From: JAMQKA01 sp034521835
GTDB taxonomy: Bacteria > Bacteroidota > Rhodothermia > Balneolales > Balneolaceae
NCBI GenBank assembly: GCA_034521835.1
Contig: JAXHMA010000004.1
Coordinates: forward strand, 248,001 to 312,000
Direction: 5' to 3'
DNA length: 64,000 nucleotides
The number at the start of each line of letters is the position of its first letter. Position 1 is the stretch's first letter. Positions 38,787 through 50,446 of this stretch are shown here, in pieces. A program made the translations under genes and the position numbers. Under the pieces are notes generated by a model. It was not told where the DNA came from. It searched no databases and worked only from the letters and a program-made list of their open reading frames with translations.

Positions 38787-39195
38787 ATGGAACTCAGATC
38801 GGTTTATTTTCTATAATTATTTGTTGTCAAAATGTACGCCATATCTCGAGGGAATGATAACAAAATATTGGGCACTAGATTCCTTTCTAAAAGATAACAA
38901 GGAGTGTCACTACTAAGTTATTTACTCTCGACAGTTTAATTAGGTCTATTCACATCTCGTGGGATATTCACTTTTTTGATAAGAAAAAATCATAAAACTT
39001 TCCTACCGATTCTCCAGTCCCCCAACTTTTGCTTCTCGGTAGAATTAAGACCTTCCACGGATGTAGAGTGATTTTCACAGCAATTTAGCTTCCAGTTAAT
39101 AACTCATTTTTGCTGGAAAAATATCCTCAATCCTTCTGGCCTTCTTATCAAAGGAGGAGCATCGGAAGGCCAGTTTGCGGGTCATAATAACGTTA
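38787..39195. other. Intergenic region between malic enzyme and TonB receptor
   Basis: About 410 bases. It holds the malic enzyme's upstream region and, near 39136-39173, a probable terminator for the TonB receptor. No gene seen. Confidence 0.45.
39136..39173 (-). terminator. Possible terminator after the TonB-dependent receptor
   Basis: CTGGCCTTC (39136-39144) and GAAGGCCAG (39165-39173) form a 9-bp stem with a 20-base loop. On the minus strand it is followed some 14 bases later by ATATTTTT. The long loop and distant T-run make it a moderate candidate. Confidence 0.45.
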
Positions 39196-41633
39196 TCAGA
39201 TATCCACTACAATACCGAGTGTCGGCAGCGTGCTACTGTTGTCCAGGTCCTGTATCTGAACAATTCGTCTTGGTTCCACCGGCATGCCGTTTTCTCCTCT
39301 TTCCAGCCCGTATTCCGGGGGATTTGGAATGTTGCTGCCCAGCACGTTGGAAACCTCCAAATAGACGTTAAGAGCCCAGCCGGCAAAATTCCATTTTTTG
39401 TCAATCCGCACATCTAATGCGTTAAATGCACCCAGGCGATTCTCATCTAGTGTGGCATAGTCAAACACCAGGCTCGGGTAGGTCTGCTCGCTAGCCTGGC
39501 GGTCAAGCGAGGGATACGGTGCACCTCCCAGCACGCGGAGCCGCGCGCCGATCTCCCAATTTCGGGGAAGTTGATACCCGCCGGTGAACGTTAGCAGGTG
39601 ACGATTATCCCATCGCGACGGCAAAAACTGATCGCTAGCGAAGCCGGTAAATTCGCTCCAGTACAGCGTGTAAGCCAGAATCCCGTAAAAATCAGATCTC
39701 AGCCTCTGCTGGTAGGTAAATTCAACGCCGTATGCCCGTCCCTTTCCAACGCTTTTGATCGCCTCGTTCCCAAAGATATCGAAATCGGCGCCGAGGTTGG
39801 CCAGAGAAACGCTGTCAGCTATAGAAACGGGATAATCCTGGTACTGCTTCAAGAAGCCTTCCAGCGCAAATTTGGTGGATTTTCTCGGTTTGTAGGTAAT
39901 GCCCGCCACATAATGATCGCTGCGGATGTAGTCCGCATCTTTATTCGCAAAGGTACTGCCGCTGTCCTGGAATCCCAGTATGGTGGTTGGCGGTATCTTA
40001 AAATATCGGCCTGCAGATGCATTTACTTCCCATCTTTTTCGGGAATCAAGAGCATACGAAACAGCCAGGCGTGGAGAAAGGGTCTTCCAAAGCTGCGTAC
40101 CTCCAGTAGTGAACGTGTTGCCGTCAGCACGAACGCCCAGGGAGGTGGACAAACGGCCACCATTCCACTGTTTAGTAACCTGTCCATACAGGCCGTATCG
40201 CCAGAAATTCAGGCCGGTATTGAACTCCACATCATCAAATGAGCGAAAGCTTTCGGTGGTGTACTTGTTATTCTCAAGCATGAGACCCGCAGAGATGGTC
40301 CACTGATCAACAAATCGATTGTACTCACTTCGCATGGTTGTCAGCCACTCACGGCTCTCGGTATTCTGGATGAGACCCCGCATGTCTTCATTGTCTTGAT
40401 ACCGGCTGAAATCGTTGTCAAAAATGCTGGTACTTAGGCTCGTTTGCAGGTAGCCATCGGTATTTTTAAAACGGTGCTTCCAGCTTATACCGCCGGTACT
40501 GCTCCATTGTTTGATGATCGGCACCTGGTCAAGCGTGGCCTGCTGCTCTGCTGTGATATTATCCGGCTTGTTGATGCGAAAGTCATCGATCGCCCCGACG
40601 CCGGTAATATTGATCTCGTTATAGCTGTCAATTTTATGGTTTAGTTTGTACTGGTAATCCCAGTAGTCCGGCAGAAACGGAAGGTCAATAAGCTGAAACA
40701 ACAGCTGCAGGTATGAGCGGCGGACTGAGGCTATAAAAGTCAGTGTTGGAATAGGTTTCATCCTCCGATTTAAAAAGCGGACCCTCGACGGTAAATGCCG
40801 TTTCGCTGGCCCCAACACGGAGATTGGCACCGAATTGGCGGGCGTTGCCATTCCGCTGGTCGAACTGCAGGACGCCGGAAAGCACATCATCATACCGCGC
40901 GGGAAACGAGCTGGTACTCAGGCTGACCCCTTCAAAAAACGAGACATTCAGCAGACCTACCGGTCCGCCGGCACTGCCCTGCGTGGCAAAATGGTTAATC
41001 ACCGGAATTTCGATGCCATCCAGGTAGTACACATTTTCGCTTGGTGCTCCACCGCGGATAATGACATCATTACGAAAACCACCCACCGAACCCAATACCC
41101 GGGCAGCGACTGTACCACCTTGGCGATATCATTATTACCCCCGGATAGGAGGCAATTTGCACCTGCGAAAGTTCTTGCCTTGACAACGGGTTTTCAGGCG
41201 GTTGCTCATAAGGATCCGGTTCAACCGAAATTTCGTCGAGCTCACTCACCGAAGGTTCCAGTGCAAAGCTTAAATCTGGATTATTGCCCGATTTTACCAC
41301 CACATTATATTTCGTTGCCGACTGATATCCCACAAAGCTGGCGGTAACCGTATATGATTTCGGCGGCACGTTTTCAATAGCAAAATATCCATTGGTATCT
41401 GCTGCTGTCCCGCGTTTGGTTCCCTCAATCTGAACCGTAGCACCGGGCAGCGGTTCGCCTGTCTGGGCATCAGTTACAAAACCGGAAAGCGTCCCCGAAT
41501 TTTGAGCAGGACTGACCATTGGAGCCAGGAATAATCCCACAAAAATCATCATCACCGAACTCAGTTTCTTTAAACAAACCAAGCCGACACTTCCCTCTCC
41601 CAAAATTGATATTTCGGATTTAATCATAAACAT
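39196..41633 (-). CDS. TonB-dependent outer-membrane receptor (two frameshifts)
   Basis: Outer-membrane import receptor of about 810 residues. After the signal sequence (VMMIFVGLFLAPMVSPAQ) comes a carboxypeptidase-regulatory-like domain, SGFVTDAQTGEPLPGATVQI to PDLSFALEPS, typical of Bacteroidota-type receptors. The plug domain follows a shift near 41110: SLPGIGSVGGFRNDVIIRGG and NVYYLDGIEIPVINHF. After a shift near 40735 the beta-barrel continues to 39196, with repeated strands such as GRAYGVEFTYQQRLRSDF. The barrel end reads LGSNIPNPPEYGLERGENG. No SusD-like partner is adjacent, so glycan uptake is not implied; substrate unknown. Confidence 0.9.
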
Positions 41634-41893
41634 CTCATCATAACGAAATTCGAATTTGCCGAACGTTCGATAAATATCTTCAGCCTGCTTTTAGTTCCCC
41701 AATTCCAGAAAAATCGAGAATGCAGGTAGCTGAATTGATTCATGCAGCATTAGACTATCTCTGATGGAAAAATTATGGGCTGTTATACAAAATTAGGATA
41801 TTCAGACATATAGATGTTACTTATTAATTTTTCTTCTCTTAGACATAGCTATTTTTAAAACTTTTCTATGCTAAGGAGATGCAACATGGAGAA

Positions 41894-42253
41894 ATGATGG
41901 AAAACAAAACCGAGCTCATTAAAGTGCTGGCCCTCACGGAACTGAGGCGACATTCATTCCTCAACTCTTACCGCGAGAGGCAGATGTTGAAAGAGGGGCA
42001 ACTGACAGAGGTGGCTCAACAACAGCTGGAAAAAATCAGCATTCTTTTTTGGGTGGAGGTGGCCTTTATCCTCATTTTTTCGGCCTTTGGCGTGTACCAG
42101 CTTATCAATTTCGGGGAAACAAACGACCTGTTTTCCCTGATTCTGGGACTGGCTAGCTGGATCATGATGGTTATCTTCACCTACTTTTTTACGAAAGAAA
42201 TTGTCAGCAAAAGGCGCTCCCTGGAAATTGTCATCGAGCTTCTGGATACTTGA
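41894..42253 (+). CDS. Small two-helix membrane protein
   Basis: About 119 residues; ATG 41894 is chosen, but 41879 and 41897 are also possible. The N-terminal half is charged and helical (LALTELRRHSFLNSYRERQM), followed by two membrane helices, ILFWVEVAFILIFSAFGVYQ and LFSLILGLASWIMMVIFTYF. Family not recognised. It precedes the SDR gene on the same strand. Confidence 0.6.
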   Translation: MMENKTELIKVLALTELRRHSFLNSYRERQMLKEGQLTEVAQQQLEKISILFWVEVAFILIFSAFGVYQLINFGETNDLFSLILGLASWIMMVIFTYFFTKEIVSKRRSLEIVIELLDT

Positions 42254-42344
42254 AGTAACGAACTCAACCCCTGCTAAATTTAACGCCAAATTCCGGTCTC
42301 AGTTAAATCCAGCAAAAATTATCACGAAGAAACCGACTACAGTT

Positions 42345-43158
42345 ATGGATCAACAAAAGATAGCATTGGTCACCGGCGCATCCTCAGGCATTGGTAAAGC
42401 AACCGCCAGGAAACTACTGCAAGATGGACTGACAGTTTACGGGGCTGCCCGACGTGTAGAGAAAATGCAGGACCTTGAAAAGCTGGGCGGCACCGCGCTC
42501 AAAATGGATATTACAGTGGAAGAAGAGGTGAAAGCGGCCGTCGCCCAAATTATTGAAGAATGCGGGCATATCGATATTTTGGTGAATAATGCCGGTTATG
42601 CCATTTACGGGGCGGTGGAAGACACTGAAATTGAGGAAGCCCGCGCGCAGTTTGAGGTCAACCTTTTTGGGCTGGCTCGAATCACAAACTAGTGCTTCCC
42701 CACATGCGAGAAAAGCGATCCGGCAAAATCATCAACGTTTCTTCGATGGGGGGTAAAATTTACACGCCGCTGGGGGCTTGGTATCACGCAAGCAAACACG
42801 CGCTCGAGGGGTGGTCGGACTGCCTGCGGATGGAAGTGGCCCCCTTTGGAATAGATGTAATTATTATTGAACCTGGCATTATCGAAACAGAATTTGGGGA
42901 TGTAATGACCTCACCTATGATGGAGCGCTCCGGCAATTCGGCCTATGCCGACCTGGCTAAACGAGTGGCCCAAACGACCAAAAAATCTTATGAGGATGGC
43001 TCTGCACCCTCGGTTATTGCAGAAACCATATCGAAGGCGGTGGCCGATACTTCGCCCAGAACGCGGTACGCCAAAGGTAGCATGGCAAAATTATTGCTTT
43101 TCTTCGCTGGCTGCTCAGCGACAGGCTATTTGACAAGCTGCTGATGAGCCAAACATGA
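42345..43158 (+). CDS. Short-chain dehydrogenase/reductase (two frameshifts)
   Basis: Classical SDR oxidoreductase using NAD(P). MDQQKIALVTGASSGIGKAT gives the TGxxxGIG loop; then ILVNNAGYAIYG (NNAG), INVSSMGGKIY, and the catalytic YHASKHALEGW (Y-x3-K). Frame changes near 42690 and 43100; the restored end reads LRWLLSDRLFDKLLMSQT with a stop at 43158. About 270 residues, normal for the oxidoreductase group that also holds 3-ketoreductases. Substrate unknown. Confidence 0.88.
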
Positions 43159-43413
43159 TCCACATGATTGGAAATTTCATTTACTGCCGGCAGCATTTCC
43201 CCTACTCCACACCTGAATTTTGACTCATTCAGCAAACCATCTACTTTCTTTGCTTTGCTTTCTGCTGCCGCTTTGATATTTACTGGGATATTATAACTTT
43301 ATAAATATCAACCATCTACATCAATATGGAGTCTCGGGTTATCCGAAATTTTGAGAGGTTATCTGACAGCAGATATACCTTGACGACTCTTACTCAAAAC
43401 CAAATCACCGATT

Positions 43414-43767
43414 ATGAAAAACGCACTTCGACCTTTCACAAAATTGCTCGGCCTGTTTTTAATCCTGTTGATGGTTACCTCCTGCTATTCGGTACGTATG
43501 AAAACTGTGGAGGGGGATTTCCCAAACCCGATCCCCTTAGCGAGCGGGTGGTGCTACCGGGATATGATGGTCATAGAAAAGAGACACGGTTATAAACATG
43601 GGAGCCGTGGAAAAGGATTTCACCCTGCTTCTCCAAGAATGTGGAGACGATGGCCTGCACACCGTTGAATACCGCAACACCTTTGGCGGTATTCTTTTAA
43701 ACGCCATCACCTTTGGCCGCAGCCGGCAGGTCGTCTCAAATATGTATGCATGAAACCTTTAAACTAA
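43414..43767 (+). CDS. Bor-like small lipoprotein (frameshifted)
   Basis: Start MKNALRPFTKLLGLFLILLM with lipobox VTSC. After a shift near 43577 the protein continues INMGAVEKDFTLLLQECG, VEYRNTFGGILLNAITFG, and after another near 43733 QVRLKYVCMKPLN, stop 43767. The pattern of a late hydrophobic GGILLNAITFG block followed by a terminal Cys resembles Bor/Iss-type lipoproteins. Ends 7 bases before the FAD oxidoreductase start, so probably cotranscribed. Family assignment is tentative. Confidence 0.55.
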
Positions 43768-43774
43768 CTGAATT

Positions 43775-45378
43775 ATGGCTCATACAACTCCGTACAAGAA
43801 AGACACGTGGAACACTCTTCATGAGAATGGCCCGTTTGACCTTAAGATACTCTATGTTACCGAGTTGGAAGGGGAAGAACGGATGCACTCCAAAACAGCG
43901 CGCTATAACGATGCAGCCCAAGAGATTCAGCGGCTCATCAAGGAAACCGCAGACGCCGGGGAACGATTCGGGCATACGGGTCGCGGTGCGTCCTTCCGAC
44001 ATCGCGCAAAACAGCGACCGGATGCACTACAACAGTTATATGAACCTGCATCTGCCGCTCACCGATGAGGATTACCACGAGCAGACCCCCTACGACACCT
44101 CCGACCTGTTTTTCTTTCAATGTGGTAATACCATCAAGGAACTTGCCATGACGTTGAGCTCTCACGGTAAGTCTCTCAAAACCAGCGGTGCCAGCAATGG
44201 ACAGACCATCGCCGGCTGCATTTCCACGGGCGTTCACGGCTCGGCTATTGACATCGGCGCCATCCAGGATTACGTGGTGGGCATCAACCTGATTATCGGT
44301 CCAAATCCGGGAGGATATCGTATACATCGAGCGGCATACCAAACCGGCGCTGAGCGATATTTTTGCCGATAAAATTGAAGCCCGCGTAATCCGCAATGAT
44401 GACCTGTTCAACGCTGCCCTGGTGGGGTTGGGCGCATTTGGATTTATCCATGGCGTGGTGATTGAGGCAGAAGAAAAATTTCTTCTTCAGACGCTACGTC
44501 CGCAAAGTAGATAAAGATGTAGCCCTGGAGCTGGCCGACACACTTGATTTTAAAAATTCATCCTTCAAAATTGACGACGAAACCGATCGAGGTGGTAAAC
44601 CACTGCGGCCACACCATTACAAGGTATTTATGAATCCCTACAACAATGAAGACGATTATGTGGTGGAGGCGATCTACAAAAAACCGTATGAAGTGCCCTA
44701 TCCGGATCCTTTTCCAAAAGCCCAGAAAACAGTCTACCGGGAGCTGATTAACTGTTTTATAAAGGTTGCAGAGCAGCTGCCGAATGCCATCCCCAAGCTC
44801 ATCGATAAGCTTAACAGCGTGGTGCTGCCGCAGGAAAATGATGTGACGATCGGTACGCACGGCGAGCTTTTTGGGACTCGCAATACCAGGGGCCAGCCTT
44901 TGCGTGCTCGTTCGGGATCGATCATCGCGACTCCTCCAAAGCATGGAAGGTACTTGCGGAGGTGGCCCGAAACGAGGGACCCATTCCTGGACTTTTTGCG
45001 ATGCGATTTGTCAAAAAATCAGATGCCACGCTGGCATTCTCCCGGTTTCCCTACACCTGCATGATCGAAATTGACGGCGTGCAGTGGAAGAAGAGTAAGA
45101 AGCTACCCAGCCTCACCGAATTTTCGCGCAGTATGATGGAGGCATTACAACAAAACGACATTCCGTTCACCTTGCACTGGGGTAAAAACGCCGACTGGGA
45201 GTATCCCGGACTGGTAGAACATATGTATGGAGAAGATGCCGAAAAATGGAGACAAGCCCGCACCGCCCTGCTCTCACCGGAAATGGCCCGGCTCTTTACC
45301 AACGGCTTCCTCGACAAAATAGGCCTTTCAGGCACTTCAAATGAGGCACCGGAAGAGCTGATTGCTTCAAAATTGTGA
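43775..45378 (+). CDS. FAD-linked oxidoreductase of the VAO/PCMH family (several frameshifts)
   Basis: FAD-binding oxidase or dehydrogenase, about 535 residues joined. The FAD-binding domain is recognisable from SGASNGQTIAGCISTGVHGS (typical FAD_binding_4 Gly-rich segment with the following HGS), preceded by the SxxD-type stretch after a frame change near 43975, and followed by NAALVGLGAFGFIHGVVIEA. Frame changes near 43975, 44305, 44485 and 44885. The C-terminal part reads LHWGKNADWEYPGLVEHMYG, the block seen at the end of aldonolactone oxidase-like and cholesterol oxidase-like proteins. Substrate unknown. Confidence 0.75.
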
Positions 45379-45509
45379 GAACGCCAGACAGTATATCCTG
45401 TGTTGAAGGAGATTCCAGGTAACAGGGAGGGGTGGCTGAAAAATAGATCCGCCTTTCCCAAGGGTAGATAAAAAATTTAGGACAGCCTTAACGACTAACT
45501 GGAACAGGT

Positions 45510-46016
45510 ATGAAAAGAGACATGGTGAGAATACTGTGGGGGATTATTATCTCTACCACAATGATGGTGGGTTTATTTTATATTTTTCTTATTTGGAATC
45601 CGTTGCACATCTACAACATCAACCTGCTTCGGTGGGTACCTGTCGTAATTTGTGCCGCGGCCATGTATATCAGCGGCCGAATCAACAAGGATGTTTCTCC
45701 CCTGTTGCTTCCCTTGTTGTTTATACCCTACAGTATTTTTAGTGTTTTCAACTTCTTCTATTATCCGTTTTTCTTGATCTTGTTTTTTATAGGCGCCCTG
45801 GCCATTTTAGCAGCTCGCATAGAGCTGACCCTTCGATACAAAACTATGGCAATAGCAGGCATTTCGGTGATTTTTCTATTCTACCTGTTTTCTCAGCCTC
45901 TCATTGTTGAGCAAGAGGGGTTTAGACGTGAAGCCAATGGTAACTTCGTAAATGCCGCTGTACTCTGGGATTTCACAAACCAACACCTGCTAACTGGTAA
46001 TACTTGCGTTCTTTGA
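45510..46016 (+). CDS. Polytopic membrane protein, possibly truncated
   Basis: 168 residues with about five membrane segments: ILWGIIISTTMMVGLFYIFL, then WVPVVICAAAMYI, LLLPLLFIPYSIFSVFNFF, FLILFFIGALAILAA and MAIAGISVIFLFYLF. The short extracytoplasmic tail QEGFRREANGNFVNAAVLWD ends abruptly, as if a soluble domain once followed, but I find no continuation in any frame before 46117. Family not recognised. Confidence 0.6.
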   Translation: MKRDMVRILWGIIISTTMMVGLFYIFLIWNPLHIYNINLLRWVPVVICAAAMYISGRINKDVSPLLLPLLFIPYSIFSVFNFFYYPFFLILFFIGALAILAARIELTLRYKTMAIAGISVIFLFYLFSQPLIVEQEGFRREANGNFVNAAVLWDFTNQHLLTGNTCVL

Positions 46017-46116
46017 GATCATAAGCGGAGTTTAGAAAATATTTTGAGAGCTAAATCAAGATTAAAAATCCTGGAAACGCCAAATAATCCCAACAGAACT
46101 TCTACAGGATATCAAT

Positions 46117-46974
46117 CTAGGTATTGTCCATCATTTCCACTGTATTCAGCAAATTTTTGAGCCCTTCCATTTTATTTTCATCCTCCTTTTTGGCGTAACT
46201 TTGAATCAGGTTACGGATGACCCGGGCCAGGATCTCCATTTCACTGGCAACCTCAAAGTGTTTTGATTTGGGCTCCACACCATTCTGCTTAAGAAAAAAG
46301 TAGCACTGGTTGTAGCTTACCACCTTCCCGCTATCAAACGGGTCGATCAGCACCTCCTCTTTATCCCCCCTGAACTTGAGCATAAAATGGATCGGCATGT
46401 TGATGCCGTAAAAAGGCAGATCTAGGCGACGGGCAATAAATAGCACAATAAGCGCCAGGGAGATCGGCAGCCCCTGCCGGCGATCGATCACGCGGTTCAG
46501 GTAGCAGTTTTCAGGATTGTAGTAATCAATCGTGCTGCCCGAAAATCCGAGCTCCTCAAAAATAAAATCCATCAAAATATGTATCTGGCGCGATTCATCC
46601 GGTTCGTACTGAATTTTCCCGGAAATCATATCCGCAAAACGGTCCAATTTCTTGCCGTACTCGGATTCACGAAGTGTTGGGTTCTCAAACCGGCAGATTA
46701 AGAACACTGCCTTTTCCAGCTGCTTCAGGTTGTTCACACCTTCATCCAGAAGATCAGCAAAATCCTCTTCAAGGCTTCCGAAGGTGATATAGCGAATAAC
46801 TTCGTTTATAAGCTCTTTCTCGCTGTCGCTTTTGGACTCACTTTCCGTTGATCGAGCAGCGGTACCGCCTTTTCACCCAGCTCAAACAGGCGATTTTTGA
46901 CCTCTGACTTTACATACGGATCAGGATCCTCCAGCAGATAGACAAGTGATTCTATTTTCAGTTTTTGTAGCCAT
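46117..46974 (-). CDS. SirB1-like transglutaminase-fold protein (frameshifted)
   Basis: The clear part starts near 46737: KAVFLICRFENPTLRESEYG, FEELGFSGSTIDYYNPENC, YLNRVIDRRQGLPISLALIV, FYGINMPIHFMLKF and LIDPFDSGKVVSYNQC. This is the SirB1/transglutaminase_9 family (COG2912). Reading further upstream, IESLVYLLEDPDPYVKSEVK and NRLFELGEKAVPLLDQ continue the protein after a shift near 46850, with ATG 46974 as likely start, giving a HEAT-like N-terminus. Function unknown; the usual catalytic Cys-His pair of active transglutaminases is not evident. Confidence 0.8.
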
Positions 46975-47257
46975 AGATGATAATTGGTTCAAAATATGCC
47001 TATCAGTAACAGAGTTTATTTAAATATCGTGCGATTAAATATCGATAAAAAGATTCTTGATTATCCAGTAGTTTGTCATGTGAATTATTTAATAAAAGCA
47101 TTGGGATACTGTATATTTGATGGCTCTTTTGAGTATGATCCGGAAACTACTCCAGGTCGTTTGGTGCCATCTTTTCCAAAGTTATAAATGCTACATACGG
47201 CCCGGAAATTTCATGCAACGCCATAAAACACAAATTGTACACCAGGACGTTGATACT

Positions 47258-48485
47258 ATGAGATTATCGGTTAGTTCAGAAACGGGCAGGCTGCAAGGCG
47301 TCATTGTGCATACCCCCGGCCATGAAGTTTCGCTGGTAAATCCGGAACTGAAGGATGAACTGCTGTTTGATGACATCGTTTTTGAAGAAGATGCCCGGCG
47401 GGAACACCTGGATATGCTGGAAATATTCAAGGCGGCCATGCCAGACGATGGAAAAATATATGAATAACCGATCTGATCCTGGACTGTTTTCACATTGATC
47501 AACAGGAAGCCCGGTACTTTTTTATTGAGCAGTTGATCCGGCGATTTCCCCAGGGCAACCTCCACCCGGTTAAAGAGAGCCTTCTTTCACTCCCGCCGGA
47601 AGAGCTTCTTCGATTTGCCATTGAGGGAACCACTACTGACGACAATTTTGTACTGAATCCGACGCCCAATCTTCTGTTCACGCGAGATCTGGCAGCAGTG
47701 GTAAATAACAACATCCTGCTTTCCCGTCCGGCTAAAATAGCACGAATCCGGGAGTTTCTGCTGCTGGAAATGCTGGTTCGGTATCACCCGCTTCTTGAAG
47801 AGCTGAGACCCAACATCGTAACCATTGCCGAGCAGGAAACCATAGAAGGCGGCGATGTGCTGGTGGCCTCAGAGGATCTGGTGCTGATCGGCATGAGCGA
47901 ACGCACCTCCTTCAGCGGATTGATGGCGGCCGCCGAGGGTCTGCTGGCCAAAGGCGTGCAAACCGTACTTGCCGTGGATATTCCCAAACAACGCTCTTCC
48001 ATGCATCTGGATACCATTTTTACCTTTGCCAGCAAGGATGAATGCCTGGTATTTCCACCTGCTATCACCGAGCGCGAAAAAAATGTGGTAAAACTTTCCC
48101 AGCAAAACGGCTCTATTAACGCAGAAGTGATGACCTCACTTAAAGATGCCCTGGAGGAATGCGTGGGACACTCGTTTACGTTTATCAACTGTGGCGGTGA
48201 AAATCGCACCAACCAGTTCCGTGAACAATGGACGGACGGCGCCAACGTTTTTGCACTGGCACCCGGCGTTGTTGTAGGTTACGAACGAAACACCAACACC
48301 TTTAACGCCCTAAAAGATCATGGCTATGAAGTGGTAACCCAATTTGATTTTATTGACGAGTATAAAGACAAGCCGTTTAATGCCGAATCGGCAGCAAAAT
48401 CGCGATCGGGTTTGAAGGCAACGAGCTGTGCCGCGGGCGTGGCGGTGCACGCTGCATGACATTCCCAATTTCAAGACAATCTTAA
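47258..48485 (+). CDS. arcA: Arginine deiminase (two frameshifts)
   Basis: Hydrolyses arginine to citrulline and ammonia. The start at ATG 47258 (MRLSVSSETGRLQGVIVHTP) fits the family; ATG 47213 is an alternative. Core motifs: LLFTRDLAAVVNNNIL, TIEGGDVLVASEDLVLIGMS, SSMHLDTIFTFAS with the catalytic His, and EGNELCRGRGGARCMTFPI with the catalytic Cys (the family's usual RGGPRCM block). Frame changes near 47465 and 48395; the restored stop is 48485. No other deiminase-pathway genes (arcB, arcC, arcD) are nearby, so the role could be arginine use or acid protection. Confidence 0.9.
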
Positions 48486-48498
48486 AGCACTTATCTCC

Positions 48499-49712
48499 TT
48501 GGACGACCAACGTTTATCTTTCGAATACGAACAGATCGATGCTCAGCCTACTCAACAAGCTACACCCGAGCCTGAATTTGGCACCGTAACCATTTTAAAA
48601 CACCTTGGGCTGTTTTTAATCACATTTGTAACGGTATCCTTTTTCGGGGGATTGTTTGTGGCACAGACCGCCGTTACAGAATCGCTAATGGGACAAATGA
48701 TGGACGGTGCCATTTTTGCGGCCCTCCTCTTGGCCTTTCTTGGCACGCACGAATTCGGTCATTTTTTTGCCGCCCAGTATCACAAAGTAAAAGTGACCCT
48801 GCCCTACTTTATACCGGTACCACTTGGCATCGGCACGCTTGGTGCCGTCATCCGCATCAAGGAAAAAATCAACAGCACCTATAAGATGTTTGATATAGGC
48901 ATTGCAGGACCTTTAGCGGGTTTTGTAGTTTCACTGGCCGTGTTGCTCTACGGATTTGCTACGCTGCCGGATCCCTCGTTCATCAACAACTTTGCCGGAC
49001 ATGAGGCGGTCCAGGAATATGTAGCCCAAAATGGCACCTATCCCGAACAGCCGCCTTCGCCGAATCTACCGATGTACTGATTGTGGGAAATACCCTGATC
49101 TACTCCTTCCTGGCACAGTTTTTCGAAAATGTACCCCCAATGTTTGAGATGTACCACTACCCGTTTCTTTTTGCGGGGTGGCTGGGACTTTTCTTACAGC
49201 TCTCAACCTGATGCCGGTCGGCCAGTTGGATGGCGGACACATTCTCTACTCGCTTTTGGGGTTACGAGAGCACCGAACTGTTGCCCGTGGATGTTTTGCA
49301 GTTCTTACCGTTATGGCAGGCATTGAGTCTGTGCCTTTTATCCATATGTCGTTAAGCACCTGGGATCTGGATAACGCCTACGGCAGCCTAAGCTGGCTGA
49401 TCTGGGCAACTATTCTGTTCCTCCTGCTCCGCAAAGCCTATCATAATGACCATCGGATGCGATTGCCCCGGTACTTGTGGGGTCGCTGGCCTTGACGGCC
49501 GGCTATATTTACACTGGTGATGGGATCTATGCAAACGATGAGCTCCCTGATCTGGATTGTCTGGTCGTTCTTTATCGCCTATTTTGTGAAAATTGAGCAC
49601 CCGCCGGCTCTCATCGAAAAGCCACTGGGATACCACGCGGCGACGGCTTGGCTGGCTTAGCATGGCCATTTTTGTGCTCTGCATCAGTCCCAACCCGCTC
49701 TATTTTGTCTGA
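48499..49712 (+). CDS. Site-2 protease family (M50) membrane metalloprotease (frameshifted)
   Basis: Intramembrane zinc protease. TTG 48499 is the apparent start (MDDQRLSFEYEQIDA). The active-site helix is FLGTHEFGHFFAAQYH with HEFGH at 84-88; the second motif is LNLMPVGQLDGGHILYSLLG (N/D-G-G). Several other membrane helices are seen. Frame changes near 49070 and 49480, possibly also near 49515; the end reads AIFVLCISPNPLYFV, stop 49712. Starts 14 bases after the arcA stop, so perhaps cotranscribed. Resembles S2P-like proteases of the S2P-M50_1/EGY1 type. Confidence 0.85.
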
Positions 49713-49882
49713 GAAGTTTCCAGCAATAGATATTTGGAGTATATAGAACAGCAATCTAAAATCAGAGGCGTACATTGACAAGAAGGGATCACCCGCTAAC
49801 CAAACGCCGGTTCCAACTGTATCTTAGCTCCTTCTTTGCTTACCTTTAATCCATAATAATGAATCACAATTATCTACTGCAC

Positions 49883-50304
49883 ATGAAATATTTGATCGCT
49901 CTTTTTTCACTATTGCTCTTCGTTGGCTGCTCTTCAACCGATCAACCTGAGGATTTGGGCAAAACCGTTGATCAGCTTATTGCAGAAGATAATTATAGCA
50001 AGGCCCTTGAGTACATCGAGAATGCTCGATCCCGCCAACACAGAGGCTGACCTGGATAAACTGAGGGAGAAAACCTACCTCAACTACGGGCTCTACCTGG
50101 AGTATCGGGGCCCGGAAGGCAGCAGCATGCGCGACCGCATGACCAGCGCGCTGGAGCAGTATATAGCCGTATTGAAATTGAATCCCAAAAATGAGAAAGC
50201 CCGTTCTGAAATAGAGCAGATCATGGGAATCTATAGCACCATGCCGATCGTCACCGGGTGAGGAGATCGTTGCTGAATTAAACAAACTCGGATTCGACTA
50301 TTGA
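49883..50304 (+). CDS. Lipoprotein with TPR-like repeats (two frameshifts)
   Basis: Start ATG 49883: KYLIALFSLLLFVGCSSTDQ, lipobox ending at a Cys. Helical repeats follow: LIAEDNYSKALEYIENA, LREKTYLNYGLYLEYRGPEG, RMTSALEQYIAVLKLNPKNE. Frame changes near 50025 and 50260; the restored end EIVAELNKLGFDY stops at 50304. Typical of periplasmic TPR lipoproteins. Precedes smpB. Confidence 0.65.
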
Positions 50305-50446
50305 TATACGATTTGAAATGTAACAGGTCGGGTGGTGGCTATCAGAATAATTACCGAGGCGTCAGCGTTGTCAGTTCAGGTTCGACAAATCGGGAGTGAA
50401 ACACTTATATTAAACAAAACATAATTTCCTAAGAGACCACAAAATC

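Noticed and set aside
38067..38816. A 249-codon open frame opposite the malic enzyme
   Set aside because: It is the complement of conserved malic enzyme sequence and has no homology I can see.
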